DNA of 64,000 nucleotides from Gelidibacter japonicus (GTDB lineage: Bacteria > Bacteroidota > Bacteroidia > Flavobacteriales > Flavobacteriaceae): the NCBI RefSeq assembly GCF_010725055.1, contig NZ_BJKB01000014.1, positions 58,319-122,318 of the forward strand, written 5' to 3'. This document shows positions 17,597 to 27,109 of this stretch, in pieces. A program made the position numbers and the translations under genes. Position 1 is the stretch's first letter. The number at the start of each line of letters is the position of its first letter. The notes under the pieces were generated by a model. That model did no database searches. It was not told the DNA's origin and worked only from the letters and a program-made list of their open reading frames with translations.

Positions 17597-19186
17597 CTAT
17601 TCCTTCTTAGCAAAATCAATTACTTTCAAGTTAAAGAGCTTTTCTTTTAAATCCACTACTTTTTCAGGAAATTTCGAAGCCAAATTCTCCTGTTCATTCG
17701 GATCGTTTTTCAGATGAAACAATTGTGGTTCCAATTGAAAGCCAGTTTCAATAATTGGTCCCCATGGTACTAATTCTGGGCCATTAAATGGCTCAATATA
17801 TTTCCATTCGCCTTCAATATAGGACAATGGTCCCCTAAAGCATTCTTGTACCAGTGAGGTTCTTCCAACGGCATTATCGCCTAAAAAAACATCTAAGGTG
17901 TTTTGGCTATCGATGACATCATCATATTTTTTATGTACACCCGCAAGGGCCGCAAATGAACTTAAAAAATCAACCTGACTTACAAGTGCTGTAGAAATTG
18001 TTCCCTGACCTTTACCATCTGGCCAACGAATGATCAATGGTATTTTGGTACCGCCATCATAACTGCTATATTTGCCTCCTCGTAAACCTCCAGTAGGTTC
18101 ATGATCACCCAACAATTCTCTCGCTTGGTCTTGATACCCATCATCTACAACTGGGCCATTATCACTTGAGAAAATGATAATCGTATTATCTAATAAGTTT
18201 TGTTCTTTAAGTGATTTGACAATTTCATTTACGGTCCAATCCAATTGCAAAATAACATCACCTCTTGGACCCATACTACTTTTTCCTTGAAACATGCTGT
18301 TGGCAACTCTTGGTACGTGAATGTCGTGAGTTGAAAGGAACAGGAAGAAAGGATGATCTTTGCTTGACTCGATAAATTTTTTAGACTTATCAACCAATTC
18401 CATTGGAATGGTCTCATCATCCCACAACGCTTCTTTTCCACCTTTCATATAACCGATTCTGCTGATGCCATTTATGATGGTTTGGTCATGTCCATGTGAT
18501 GGTTTTATGGTCAACAACTCTGGATTCTCCTTGCCTGTAGGCCAGTCACCAATCTTCTGTTTGTAGCTCACGGAAATTGGATCATCAGGATTTAAATTCA
18601 CAACATGGTGGTTTTGGACAAAAACACATGGCACCCTATCACCAGTTGCGGGAATGATATATGCATAATCAAAACCTATTTCCAAGGGTCCTGGACTAAT
18701 TTTACCGTTCCAATCTGGCCCATTTTCATCACCCAAGCCCAAATGCCATTTTCCAACGACACCTGTTTTATAGCCGGCAGTTCTTAAAACACCAGGCAAG
18801 GTGGTCTTTTCCGTATCGATCAGAAGTGATTCATCACCTTTTGCAACGCCGGTTCCCTTTTTACGCCATGCATAATCTCCTGTTAACAGAGAATATCTTG
18901 ATGGTGTGCAGGTGGCAGCAGTTGCGTAGGCATTGGTGAATAAAATTCCTTCATCCGCCAATCCGTCTATGGCAGGTGTGGCAATTTCTGTGGCACCATA
19001 GGCACTAAGATCTCCATAACCTAAATCGTCTGTATAAATGATAACAATATTCGGGTTCCGGTTTTTTTTAATTATGACCTCGGCATCAGAATTGTTTTCT
19101 GAAGTTTTGTCCTTACAACCTGCTACAATAATGGTAAAAAATAAGAAAACTAAAGCATAATGGATGTTAAATGTCATAAAAGTCAT
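17597..19186 (-). CDS. Arylsulfatase-type sulfatase lipoprotein
   Basis: A 529-residue S1-family sulfatase. The N-terminal lipoprotein signal ends at IIVAGC, followed by the metal-binding IVIIYTDDLGYGD. The formylglycine motif CTPSR is in TAATCTPSRYSLLTGDY near residue 92, and VGKWHLG near 144, HDIHVPR and IIIFSSDNGP near 345 carry further active-site residues. The motif has the Cys needed for maturation by a formylglycine-generating enzyme, which is not in this window. It removes sulfate esters, probably from algal or host glycans. An alternative start is the ATG at 19177. No SusCD or glycosidase neighbours are present. Confidence 0.92.
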   Translation of the reverse strand: MTFMTFNIHYALVFLFFTIIVAGCKDKTSENNSDAEVIIKKNRNPNIVIIYTDDLGYGDLSAYGATEIATPAIDGLADEGILFTNAYATAATCTPSRYSLLTGDYAWRKKGTGVAKGDESLLIDTEKTTLPGVLRTAGYKTGVVGKWHLGLGDENGPDWNGKISPGPLEIGFDYAYIIPATGDRVPCVFVQNHHVVNLNPDDPISVSYKQKIGDWPTGKENPELLTIKPSHGHDQTIINGISRIGYMKGGKEALWDDETIPMELVDKSKKFIESSKDHPFFLFLSTHDIHVPRVANSMFQGKSSMGPRGDVILQLDWTVNEIVKSLKEQNLLDNTIIIFSSDNGPVVDDGYQDQARELLGDHEPTGGLRGGKYSSYDGGTKIPLIIRWPDGKGQGTISTALVSQVDFLSSFAALAGVHKKYDDVIDSQNTLDVFLGDNAVGRTSLVQECFRGPLSYIEGEWKYIEPFNGPELVPWGPIIETGFQLEPQLFHLKNDPNEQENLASKFPEKVVDLKEKLFNLKVIDFAKKE

Positions 19187-19378
19187 TAATAAGGATTATC
19201 AAATAATTAATCCGAAAATTTCGTGTTAGAAATTCGTAAACTTACAGTTGCAAAGTTGGTTGTAACTTAAAATTATCAACCAAGATATTACATTTTCGAA
19301 AGCTAAAACCTCTGGATTATTAAAAAAATCTATATCGTCAAAATAATTTATAAATGAACCTCAGATTCTAAAGGTATA

Positions 19379-19421
19379 AAAGAATGCGCTTCATTCATAA
19401 CCTATTTATGAATGAAGCGCA
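19379..19421 (-). terminator. Strong hairpin terminator after the T9SS protein gene
   Basis: A perfect 16-bp stem (19385-19400 with 19406-19421) around a 5-nt loop, 38 bp past the stop codon. The minus-strand 3' side is T-rich. It may also stop transcripts from the other side. Confidence 0.75.
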
Positions 19422-19458
19422 CTGTCATAATACTTAAAAATGTATTTATTCTATTTTT

Positions 19459-20463
19459 TTATTTGATCAATACTTTTTTATTTGTCACAATTCCTTCTTG
19501 AGATTCAACTGTTAAAACATACATGCCTTTAGACAAGTAACTAACATCTATAGGCTTAGAATTCATTTGTCTAAAAACCTCCTTACCGATCACATCTACA
19601 AGAGCCACACTTTTAATAGTCACGTTTGCATTTGACTTAATGTTCAATAAACCATTTGAAGGATTAGGATAGACAATCAAAGATTCAGAAAGTTCCTTAT
19701 CTGAAATTGACAATGGCGATGTTGATCCTGTGTAAGTTAAATCTGACAACCACCAACTGCCATTTCTATTAGTATCATAATCATACGCTCCTCCAGCAGG
19801 TCCATTTGCACTACTCTGTCGTCTTATGGCTATGGCGAACTGAGTTCCACAATTTATTGATGATAAATCGACTGACTGTGTAGTCCATTGCTCATCTGCA
19901 CCCATAGTGGCAGATGCACCAATTGGTGACGCGGTAATCTCTGTCCATATCGCAGCAGTTGGATCACCTCCTGTTGGAAAATCAGTTGTGTACCATATGG
20001 TTGTATCATTATCTATGTTAGTGCCTCCGTCTTTTCTATGTTTTGATACCGTAGAGAATGTAAAGAATTTGGAACCTGCATCATACCCACTTAAGTCAAT
20101 AGAATTAACGACAAACCAAACATCAATATCATAATTGACTGTATCGCTATTTCCGTTTAACTTTGCCGATCTGTTGTTCACAGCGCTTCCAGCAGGATAA
20201 TTTTGAGCAGGCCTTTCATAACCTAATTCTCCAGCCTCCAAGCCATTGACTGGAATATAAGCATTATTAGTAACAGGTTCTGTCACTGTTGTTTCGGTAA
20301 CGACATAACCTGAGAAACCAGAATTGTGTAGGTATCTCATATCTTCATAAAAGATTAAGTCTGCTCCAGGCAATCCAGTCAAATTAATAGTTTGTGCTGA
20401 GGTTTGAGAGACTCCAGCAACAAAAACCAAAGCAATTAAAATGTTTTGAGTAATTTTTTTCAT
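19459..20463 (-). CDS. Secreted protein with T9SS type A sorting domain
   Basis: A 334-residue protein with a Sec signal peptide (ILIALVFVAGVSQTSAQ) and a T9SS C-terminal domain of about 75 residues (LIVYPNPSNGLLNIKS, VALVDVIGKEVFRQ, YLSKGMYVLTVES, KKVLIK). The central part (residues 25-255), rich in Thr, Asn and Gly, looks like a beta-rich extracellular domain, but I recognise no family. It is presumably exported and surface-attached or released. It is a single gene with its own terminator. Confidence 0.85.
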   Translation of the reverse strand: MKKITQNILIALVFVAGVSQTSAQTINLTGLPGADLIFYEDMRYLHNSGFSGYVVTETTVTEPVTNNAYIPVNGLEAGELGYERPAQNYPAGSAVNNRSAKLNGNSDTVNYDIDVWFVVNSIDLSGYDAGSKFFTFSTVSKHRKDGGTNIDNDTTIWYTTDFPTGGDPTAAIWTEITASPIGASATMGADEQWTTQSVDLSSINCGTQFAIAIRRQSSANGPAGGAYDYDTNRNGSWWLSDLTYTGSTSPLSISDKELSESLIVYPNPSNGLLNIKSNANVTIKSVALVDVIGKEVFRQMNSKPIDVSYLSKGMYVLTVESQEGIVTNKKVLIK

Positions 20464-20674
20464 ATTGATTCAAGTTTAAAATTCGAATGTAAATGTAAAA
20501 CTAAAACCGAGTTTCACAAGTTCATCAAACTCGGTTAAGGCCGCATAATATTGAAAAAATAAGTACTAACCATAGTTCATCGGTAAAGCATCTGTTTCTG
20601 TCGCTAAACGCCATAAAAAATCTACTTCTAAGCCATTGAAATTGCAAAATTGATTTAAATTTCGAAGGTCAACA

Positions 20675-21442
20675 TTATCTAAATATTTTTAAATCATAGT
20701 TTGAAAGCTTATTTTTTGCCGCCTTATAACCTATCTCAACAATCGCATCGAGGTTTTTCTTATCGAAAGTTCCAAAGCCGTTCAATTCTGAGGGTATAAT
20801 CATGAGATCACATTCGGCAAATTTAGGTTGATTCTCTAATACGGATTTCACTCTAAACACACGTTCGACCACCTGATGGGAATGCTTCAAATCTTTCATC
20901 GCGAGCACGTCAAATCCGTCAACATAAACCCCAATAATATGAGCGCATTTTTTTCTGATTGGCTCCAAGGGAAAGTTGTTAAGTGCTCCCCCATCAATAT
21001 AATATGAACTTTTTATTTTAACGGGAGCAAAGAGCCCAGGAAAGGCAGCAGATGCCAAAACAGGTTTTATCAATTCTCCTTTCTCAAACACTCTTAGTTT
21101 CCCTTTTAAAATATTGGTCGCCGTGATGAACAGTTCCTTTTTTAAAAACGAGAAATTGTCCTCTTCCAAATAGGTTTTAAATTCATCATAAAACTTTTCT
21201 GCATCAATGAACCCAGGCTTATTGATTGCGTATTTTCTAATATTAAAGATTTGGATTTCTTTAAAAAAAGTCAAAATGTCTTCCCAGCCATAACCATAGG
21301 CATAAAGAGAACCTACAATGGCTCCAGCACTTGATCCTGCAATATGAGTGGGATGAATCTGATGTTCTTCAAGCGCTCGGATGACCCCAATATGGGCAGC
21401 CCCCCGCATCCCGCCGCCAGATAAAACTAAACCAATATTCAT
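20675..21442 (-). CDS. Patatin-like phospholipase
   Basis: A 255-residue patatin-family acyl hydrolase of the RssA/YlbK size class. The oxyanion motif LVLSGGGMRGAAHIGV is at residues 5-20, the nucleophile elbow IAGSSAGAIVGSLYA at about 38-52 with the catalytic Ser, and the catalytic Asp is in YYIDGGALNNFPLEP near 150. No signal peptide, so cytoplasmic. It stands alone, and its substrate is unknown. Confidence 0.9.
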   Translation of the reverse strand: MNIGLVLSGGGMRGAAHIGVIRALEEHQIHPTHIAGSSAGAIVGSLYAYGYGWEDILTFFKEIQIFNIRKYAINKPGFIDAEKFYDEFKTYLEEDNFSFLKKELFITATNILKGKLRVFEKGELIKPVLASAAFPGLFAPVKIKSSYYIDGGALNNFPLEPIRKKCAHIIGVYVDGFDVLAMKDLKHSHQVVERVFRVKSVLENQPKFAECDLMIIPSELNGFGTFDKKNLDAIVEIGYKAAKNKLSNYDLKIFR

Positions 21443-21516
21443 AAGCTATCTTTAACTATGGAGATTTTTGTCAAATTTAAAGTAAACCACATGGGATAAG
21501 ACTTGTTGATTGGTTT

Positions 21517-22416
21517 TTAGCGACTCGGCTGATTTTTATCAACCATCAACAGATTTGAATTGGACTTCTTTAAAACTGATAACAAATCGACAAGTGGCAG
21601 CTCAATAGAATAAGATCCTGTATACGACGGACACATGACACAGTCGTCGAAATAAAATTCTATATGATTATCATTGATGACAAAATTATTTTTACTTTCA
21701 AAAAAGTCGCTTGCTGATAGTTCCCAACAATCATAATACAACTCTGAATTCTGAATCTTATTAACGATTCTCTCATTTATCAAAATCAATAATTCTTCTT
21801 CAGAACCTTGATTGAAAAAATCTTCATATTTCATAAAAACACCCTTGTTCAAATCAAAATTAAAGCAGTCAAAAGAATAACTCGGATGCATGGCACCTGA
21901 ATAAAAGTTCTCTTTATAAAAAAGGACACTGACCAATTGATCATTAACAATATAAATTTTGTAATCAATAAAGCGATCTTCTCTAAAATTTATGGCCTCA
22001 ATACTATCACATAATATTTTACTCGCTTCTATATCAGAAATCGCCTTCTTGATATTGACGTAATAATCTGTTATAAATTCGTTGAAATTCCTATTGGATG
22101 CATTAAGCGACTCATCGAGTTGTGGATATTTAAAATTGATCGTGTAGTCTGGTTGCTGAATTTCATAGCTTTTGTTGATTATCAACTTTTCAAATTCAGA
22201 TCTTTGATCCTTTTTCTCAATCAATTCTTTTTGTTTATATTCAATTGAAATTGATTTAGTGACGGCATTTCCATCGCCCTTCATTCTTTGTAGCGAATCT
22301 AGCTCTTTAGATATTACTTGTTCAATATCTTCCGTTTCAATAACGCTTTCTTCACGCTTATCGCTTTTACAACTTGTAAACAAAAGAACTACTAAGATTA
22401 GGTTTAAATATTTCAT
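21517..22416 (-). CDS. DUF3298/RsiV-like lipoprotein
   Basis: The ATG at 22416 gives a 299-residue protein with a lipoprotein signal (YLNLILVVLLFTSC), preferred over the ATG at 22464, which would bury it. The body resembles DUF4163/DUF3298 proteins: FKYPQLDESLNASNRNFNEFI, LVSVLFYKENFYSGAMHPSYSFDCFNFDL, a LILINERIV-type segment and a YFDDCVMCPSYTGSYSIELPL end. Such domains occur in RsiV anti-sigma and envelope proteins; the role here is unknown. Confidence 0.75.
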   Translation of the reverse strand: MKYLNLILVVLLFTSCKSDKREESVIETEDIEQVISKELDSLQRMKGDGNAVTKSISIEYKQKELIEKKDQRSEFEKLIINKSYEIQQPDYTINFKYPQLDESLNASNRNFNEFITDYYVNIKKAISDIEASKILCDSIEAINFREDRFIDYKIYIVNDQLVSVLFYKENFYSGAMHPSYSFDCFNFDLNKGVFMKYEDFFNQGSEEELLILINERIVNKIQNSELYYDCWELSASDFFESKNNFVINDNHIEFYFDDCVMCPSYTGSYSIELPLVDLLSVLKKSNSNLLMVDKNQPSR

Positions 22417-22529
22417 GTACGCTTTATTAAATTCGATTTTGTCTCTTAAATTCAGCAATTTCATCGATTTTCACAATGGATAAATCAAATTGCAATTTAT
22501 ACAATGGGAACATCATTCCCGCAAATTAA

Positions 22530-23618
22530 TTAGTTTTTTAATCGGTCTTCAATCAATAAAAACTCATATAAATTGTCAAAATCAATAGCACCAACGAGTT
22601 CATCCATTTCTGTGACAGGAAAAAAGGGATGAATTTCATCTTGCATTAATACATAAGCATCCTTAAGTTTTTCTTTGGTCTCCATAGTTTTAAAAGTGGT
22701 AGTCATTAAATCCCGGACCCTAAGACTTCTGTTATCTGAATTTCTCATAATATCCTTATGGTATAATAACCCTACTATTTTCTTATCCTTTAAGACAACA
22801 AAATTGGTTTCAGATCCTCTAATAATAACTCTGATAATTTCTTCCATCGTATCTTCAGGATCAAAAACCGTGATGTTTTTTAACATGGCATCCTTTACCG
22901 TATAACCTTTGAGCAAATCGATATGTTGTACGAATCTATTTTCACTGAAGCTTCCAATCAATAGGAACAATGACAAGAACAACAATATCGGGTTGAACAA
23001 TAAACCCAACAACAGTAGGGCAATGGCAATAACTTGACTTATCGTGGTTGCAACACGTGTCGCCTTCACACGACTGAGCTTGATATCCAAAACAGCTCTC
23101 AAAATCCGACCACCATCCAAGGGAAATGCTGGGATCATATTGAACACTGCTAAAGCCACATTCACGATAAAAAGAAAGAAAAGAAAGGTTCTAACCGAAA
23201 AATCATTTAGCGCAGTAAAATATTGCCCAAGGTCATAACTGATATAATCACTCACAGGAATAGCAAAAAACAAGATGATCGCTATAATAATATTCACCAA
23301 AGGTCCAGCCAAGGTGATCAAAAATTCTTCTTTAGGCGATTTGGTTGTTTTTTCCACGGTCGAAACCCCTCCAACGGGCAATAGCAGCATCTTCGTCGTT
23401 TTTATTCCGAACTTTTTTGCGGTCAATAAATGACCAACTTCGTGCAACAGCACACAGATCATGACCGCGAGGACAAACTGAAGGTTAAATAAAACCCGGT
23501 CAACAGATGCACCGCTTAACACCTCACTTAAAACAACCCACACCATTAGCAAGAAAAATGTCCAATGGAGTTGAACTTCCGTTCCGTAGTATTTACCCAA
23601 CTTAAGATTTGCACTCAT
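22530..23618 (-). CDS. Site-2-protease-like M50 metalloprotease with CBS domains
   Basis: A 362-residue integral membrane protease. The zinc motif HEVGH is in VLLHEVGHLLTAKKFG near residue 59, and the second metal motif in FNMIPAFPLDGGRILRAVLD near 160. About six hydrophobic segments occupy residues 15-225. Two CBS repeats follow at about 235-350 (VKDAMLKNITVFDPEDTMEEIIRVI, VRDLMTTTFKTMETKEKLKDAY). CBS domains usually bind adenine nucleotides and may gate the protease. Substrates of such proteins are generally membrane-bound anti-sigma factors or similar; none is evident nearby. Confidence 0.92.
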   Translation of the reverse strand: MSANLKLGKYYGTEVQLHWTFFLLMVWVVLSEVLSGASVDRVLFNLQFVLAVMICVLLHEVGHLLTAKKFGIKTTKMLLLPVGGVSTVEKTTKSPKEEFLITLAGPLVNIIIAIILFFAIPVSDYISYDLGQYFTALNDFSVRTFLFFLFIVNVALAVFNMIPAFPLDGGRILRAVLDIKLSRVKATRVATTISQVIAIALLLLGLLFNPILLFLSLFLLIGSFSENRFVQHIDLLKGYTVKDAMLKNITVFDPEDTMEEIIRVIIRGSETNFVVLKDKKIVGLLYHKDIMRNSDNRSLRVRDLMTTTFKTMETKEKLKDAYVLMQDEIHPFFPVTEMDELVGAIDFDNLYEFLLIEDRLKN

Positions 23619-23682
23619 AGGTCATTCCTTGATTTATGTGAATTAGTAAATATCAAATTGATAGGCTGAAGATTCATTTGGT

Positions 23683-24294
23683 TTACTCTACTTTTAGAAT
23701 TGACCATTTCTTTTGTGGATTCATCACTGCAAAAAGTGTGTTTGAAAGTGCTTTGGAATAAATTACCGGCGGTTTTCTTAATTTCTCTGCAGAGAGCGTA
23801 ATATGTACAGGTTCTTGAGTCAAATAGGTAATGACTTCACCTTCTAAATTAATCGCGACCTCAAAATAATCATAATTGACAACAGGTTTATTCAAGGCAA
23901 TATTCTGTGATAGTTCGTTTCTTCGTAACACAAGTACTATAGCGACATTATCTTTAAAATTGGTAGCATTCAAGTACTGAGGTTCAATTACCGTTTTACC
24001 TGTATGATCTATGTAGCCATAATAATCAATCCCGTCTTTTTTTTGGGTGATGAGACATCTGCCATTTTGGAAGATAGGGAAACTGCCATCTGCGGTTGTG
24101 GAAACCACCAAATCATTTCTAAAGTTAATCGCCACATTCCCTTCAGAATTTATAAAGCCCCATTGATTTCCTTTTTTAACTGCTACCATCCCGTCATTCA
24201 TTGGCGACACAAAATCTGCATTGTCAATGTTTTGGGAATAAAGAACAGTCGTAAAAAATACCGTTATAAAAATTAAAAAATGTGAACGTTTCAT
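23683..24294 (-). CDS. WG-repeat secreted protein
   Basis: A 203-residue exported protein. The signal peptide (FLIFITVFFTTVLYSQ) is followed by at least two WG repeats (VAVKKGNQWGFINSEGNVAI near residue 38, DYYGYIDHTGKTVIEPQY near 90). WG repeats form beta-rich binding modules with no catalytic role known to me. It is 65 bp upstream of the M50 protease gene on the same strand; a functional link is not shown. Confidence 0.75.
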   Translation of the reverse strand: MKRSHFLIFITVFFTTVLYSQNIDNADFVSPMNDGMVAVKKGNQWGFINSEGNVAINFRNDLVVSTTADGSFPIFQNGRCLITQKKDGIDYYGYIDHTGKTVIEPQYLNATNFKDNVAIVLVLRRNELSQNIALNKPVVNYDYFEVAINLEGEVITYLTQEPVHITLSAEKLRKPPVIYSKALSNTLFAVMNPQKKWSILKVE

Positions 24295-24633
24295 GATCTT
24301 ATCGTTTTATAGTTAGGTATAAAAATACCCTGAATTAAAACCTTGTAAAATGACATCCATCAGGATAAGAGAAATAATGGATTGGTCTTGAAACAATTTA
24401 CAACACCAATTGAGTTCGGAAATTACAGGCCCAATTGCCATTGACCTATAACCATATTACATTCTGACTACCTCTACCAATTCGAATTTAAATGACGGCA
24501 AGTAATAGCGCATATCATTTGATGGTTAGTTTAATCTTTGGATGAAGTGATATTTATCATATGTCTTCTCCCATTTACTTTTTAACTTTAACTCATTAAC
24601 CATGAAGGGTACTCATCTTTTTCATAAAATACT
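24295..24633. other. Divergent intergenic region
   Basis: Lies between the WG-repeat gene and the ATP-cone nuclease gene, which point away from each other. It must hold promoters for both. No convincing consensus, RNA or repeat was seen. Confidence 0.5.
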
Positions 24634-25470
24634 ATGAACACTAATATCAACATCATTAAATCATCTGGTGAAAAAGTAAAGTTTTCACTGAATAAATTAG
24701 GCGCATCTTTGGAAAAATCAGGCGCAGACAAGGAAACGGTAACCGAGATTATCGACAAGGTGAAAGAAGAATTATACGACGGCATTTCAACAAAAGAAAT
24801 CTACAATAGAGCATTCGCATTATTAAAAAAGAAAGGCGGGCACCTCGCATCAAAATACAAACTTAAAAAAGCCATCTATGAATTGGGACCTACAGGTTAT
24901 CCATTTGAGCGTTTTATAAGTGCCATCCTAAAATACTCGGGTTATGACACTACTGTTGGCAAAATCATGCAAGGCCAATGTGTCCGCCATGAAATAGATG
25001 TCGTCGCCGAGAAAAATGGAATGACAACGCTTATTGAATGCAAGTTCCATACTGAGCAAGGCAGAAACTGCAATGTTAAAGTTCCTTTATATATAGCATC
25101 ACGATTTAAAGATGTCAAAATGCATTGGGACACAAAACGTCATGAGACAAAATTGGAAGCAGGCTGGGTCGTTACCAACACGCGTTTTACCAAAGACGCC
25201 ATTCAATACGGAAATTGCATTGGTTTGTATCTATTAAGTTGGGACTACCCTAATAATGATGGGCTAAGAAATCGGATTGACAGATTGGGATTATATCCAA
25301 TAACCGTTTCAACCTTATTGACCAATCGCGAAAAACAATTTCTGTTAAGCAGAGACGTGGTGTTATGCAGAGACTTGATAGACGATCTTTTTTTCTTGGA
25401 TCATCTTGGGATTTCGGAAACCCGTAAATCAAAAATTCAGAATGAGATAAAGATGTTATGTAAACAGTAA
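24634..25470 (+). CDS. ATP-cone domain fused to a Mrr-like PD-(D/E)xK nuclease
   Basis: A 278-residue protein. Residues 1 to about 85 form an ATP-cone regulatory domain (IKSSGEKVKFSLNKLGASLEKSGA, then ISTKEIYNRAFALLKKKGGHLASKYKLKKAIYELGP). From about 90 a Mrr-type endonuclease core follows: GYPFERFISAILKYSGY, then the catalytic pattern HEIDVVAEKNGMTTLIECKFH near 124-144, carrying the Asp and the E-x-K of the PD-(D/E)xK fold. The C-terminal third is unrecognised. ATP or dATP binding probably controls the nuclease. It is 4 bp upstream of the beta-CASP RNase gene and so co-transcribed and probably partnered. Confidence 0.85.
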   Translation: MNTNINIIKSSGEKVKFSLNKLGASLEKSGADKETVTEIIDKVKEELYDGISTKEIYNRAFALLKKKGGHLASKYKLKKAIYELGPTGYPFERFISAILKYSGYDTTVGKIMQGQCVRHEIDVVAEKNGMTTLIECKFHTEQGRNCNVKVPLYIASRFKDVKMHWDTKRHETKLEAGWVVTNTRFTKDAIQYGNCIGLYLLSWDYPNNDGLRNRIDRLGLYPITVSTLLTNREKQFLLSRDVVLCRDLIDDLFFLDHLGISETRKSKIQNEIKMLCKQ

Positions 25471-25474
25471 AGCT

Positions 25475-26848
25475 ATGGACAATCATGTAAAAATAAATTT
25501 TTTGGGAGCATCCAGTGTTGTTACGGGTTCGAAGTTTTTAATTGAAACTTCTGAAAAAAACATCCTGATAGATTGTGGAATGTTCCAAGGTTTAAAAGAA
25601 CTCCGTGAACTTAATTGGACGGATCTTCCAATCGATGTCAGCACCATAGATATCGTATTACTTACCCATGGCCATTTGGATCATGTTGGATATTTACCGC
25701 GCTTGGTAAAACAGGGGTTTAATGGAAAGATCATTGGAACTGGGCCTACTTTGGCTATTGCAGAAATCATTTTAATGGACAGTGCTAAAATCCATGAAGA
25801 AGAAGCCGCCAAAGCCAATGAAGAAAAATACACGAAACACACCCCTGCACTACCTTTTTATTCAGTGAGCGAGGCAGAAAAAACCATACGTTTATTTCAC
25901 GTTGAAATGGAAGACAAATGGATTGGTTTATCCGATCATATTTCCTATCGTTTTCAATATAATGGACATATACTTGGTGCGACTTTTATAGAATTGGACA
26001 TCAATTCCAAACGCTTTGTGTTTTCTGGAGATATTGGACGACAAAACGATTATTTATTGGACGAACCCAAGCGCCCCGAATGGGCAGATTTCCTATTTAT
26101 CGAAAGTACATACGGAAATAAACTCCATCCGGAAGACGATGTAGAGCAGGTTCTTACGAATATCATACATGAAGCCATTCACAAGAAAGGCAATCTGATC
26201 ATTCCAAGTTTTGCAGTAGAACGACTCCAAACTTTGATGTATATTCTATGGAAATTATATAAAAAGAATAAAATCCCCAACATTCCCATTTTTGTAGATA
26301 GTCCAATGGGAAACAATGTTTTAAATGTGTTTAGACAATTTCCTAAATGGCATAAATTGTCCGATGCCGATTACAACGCTATGTGCAATCATGTAAATAT
26401 TGTTCAATCTTACAAAGAAACCTGGGAAACCATTGACGACAAACGTTCCAAAATAGTCATTGCCGGAAGCGGTATGGTTACTGGAGGAAGAGTCCTCACC
26501 TATCTACAACAACTCATTGATGAGGCTTCGACCACTGTTTTATTGGTAGGCTATCAGGCGGAAGGCACACGCGGCAGACAATTACTTGACGGCGCCCATG
26601 AAATCAGGTTTTCCGGAAAATACCATCCGGTAAAGGCCACGATCAAGCATATTGAGAGTTTATCAGCACATGCCGATCAAAATGAATTACTTCATTGGAT
26701 GGGAGCTATTAAGAACATTCCTGAAAAAGTGTTCCTTATCCATGGTGAACCGGCCGCTTTGGATGCATTTAGAGTAAAAATAACAGATTCCTACAAATGG
26801 AATGTGTGCATTCCCAAACTATACGATATAGAAACCATGATGATTTAA
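25475..26848 (+). CDS. MBL-fold beta-CASP RNA-specific exonuclease-like protein
   Basis: A 457-residue metallo-beta-lactamase with a beta-CASP insertion. The zinc motif THGHLDHVGYLP is at residues 66-77, FSGDIGRQND near 185, IESTYGN near 206, the beta-CASP block IIPSFAVERLQTLMYIL near 245, and the C-terminal RNA-metabolising motif SLSAHADQNELLHW near 395 with FLIHGE near 423. The family includes Ysh1/CPSF73-like and bacterial RNases. It is co-transcribed with the ATP-cone nuclease (4 bp gap) and followed by a strong terminator. Confidence 0.92.
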   Translation: MDNHVKINFLGASSVVTGSKFLIETSEKNILIDCGMFQGLKELRELNWTDLPIDVSTIDIVLLTHGHLDHVGYLPRLVKQGFNGKIIGTGPTLAIAEIILMDSAKIHEEEAAKANEEKYTKHTPALPFYSVSEAEKTIRLFHVEMEDKWIGLSDHISYRFQYNGHILGATFIELDINSKRFVFSGDIGRQNDYLLDEPKRPEWADFLFIESTYGNKLHPEDDVEQVLTNIIHEAIHKKGNLIIPSFAVERLQTLMYILWKLYKKNKIPNIPIFVDSPMGNNVLNVFRQFPKWHKLSDADYNAMCNHVNIVQSYKETWETIDDKRSKIVIAGSGMVTGGRVLTYLQQLIDEASTTVLLVGYQAEGTRGRQLLDGAHEIRFSGKYHPVKATIKHIESLSAHADQNELLHWMGAIKNIPEKVFLIHGEPAALDAFRVKITDSYKWNVCIPKLYDIETMMI

Positions 26849-26882
26849 AAGTGAAAATAAATACTGAGACTGTTATACATAA

Positions 26883-26912
26883 AAAGAGCTGCAATCGCAG
26901 CTCTTTACTTTT
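26883..26912 (+). terminator. Terminator of the nuclease-RNase operon
   Basis: A perfect 10-bp stem (AAAGAGCTGC and GCAGCTCTTT, 26883-26892 and 26897-26906) with a 4-nt loop, then a T-rich tract. It is 34 bp past the RNase stop codon. Confidence 0.85.
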
Positions 26913-26958
26913 CTTCACGGTTTAGGCTAATTCAAAAATCTAAATATGAAAATCGAAT

Positions 26959-27108
26959 ATGTTGGAAGAAAATTCAATTGATTTTCTTAATCAAGAACCA
27001 TGGGGCTCGACAGACTGGCCGGGCGGACAACCCCACGATGTAAGAATAAGGAATTATCTTTTTGATCGAGACAAGCCACGGGCCATTAAAACCCATTTGT
27101 GGGATTAA
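26959..27108 (+). CDS. Possible small protein, 49 residues
   Basis: An ATG-started frame of 49 residues that is rich in Trp, Pro and charged residues (NQEPWGSTDWPGGQPHD, then DRDKPRAIKTHLWD). It ends 1 bp before the convergent DsbD-like gene. The region has higher GC than the flanking spacer and codon use like neighbouring genes, which is why it is listed. No family is recognised and no promoter is visible after the upstream terminator. It may be a real small gene, a gene remnant or chance. Confidence 0.35.
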   Translation: MLEENSIDFLNQEPWGSTDWPGGQPHDVRIRNYLFDRDKPRAIKTHLWD

Positions 27109-27109
27109 G

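Noticed and set aside
17597..24294. Sulfatase, T9SS protein, patatin and M50 genes as one functional island
   Set aside because: Gaps of 60-270 bp, a strong internal terminator and unrelated functions argue for separate genes.
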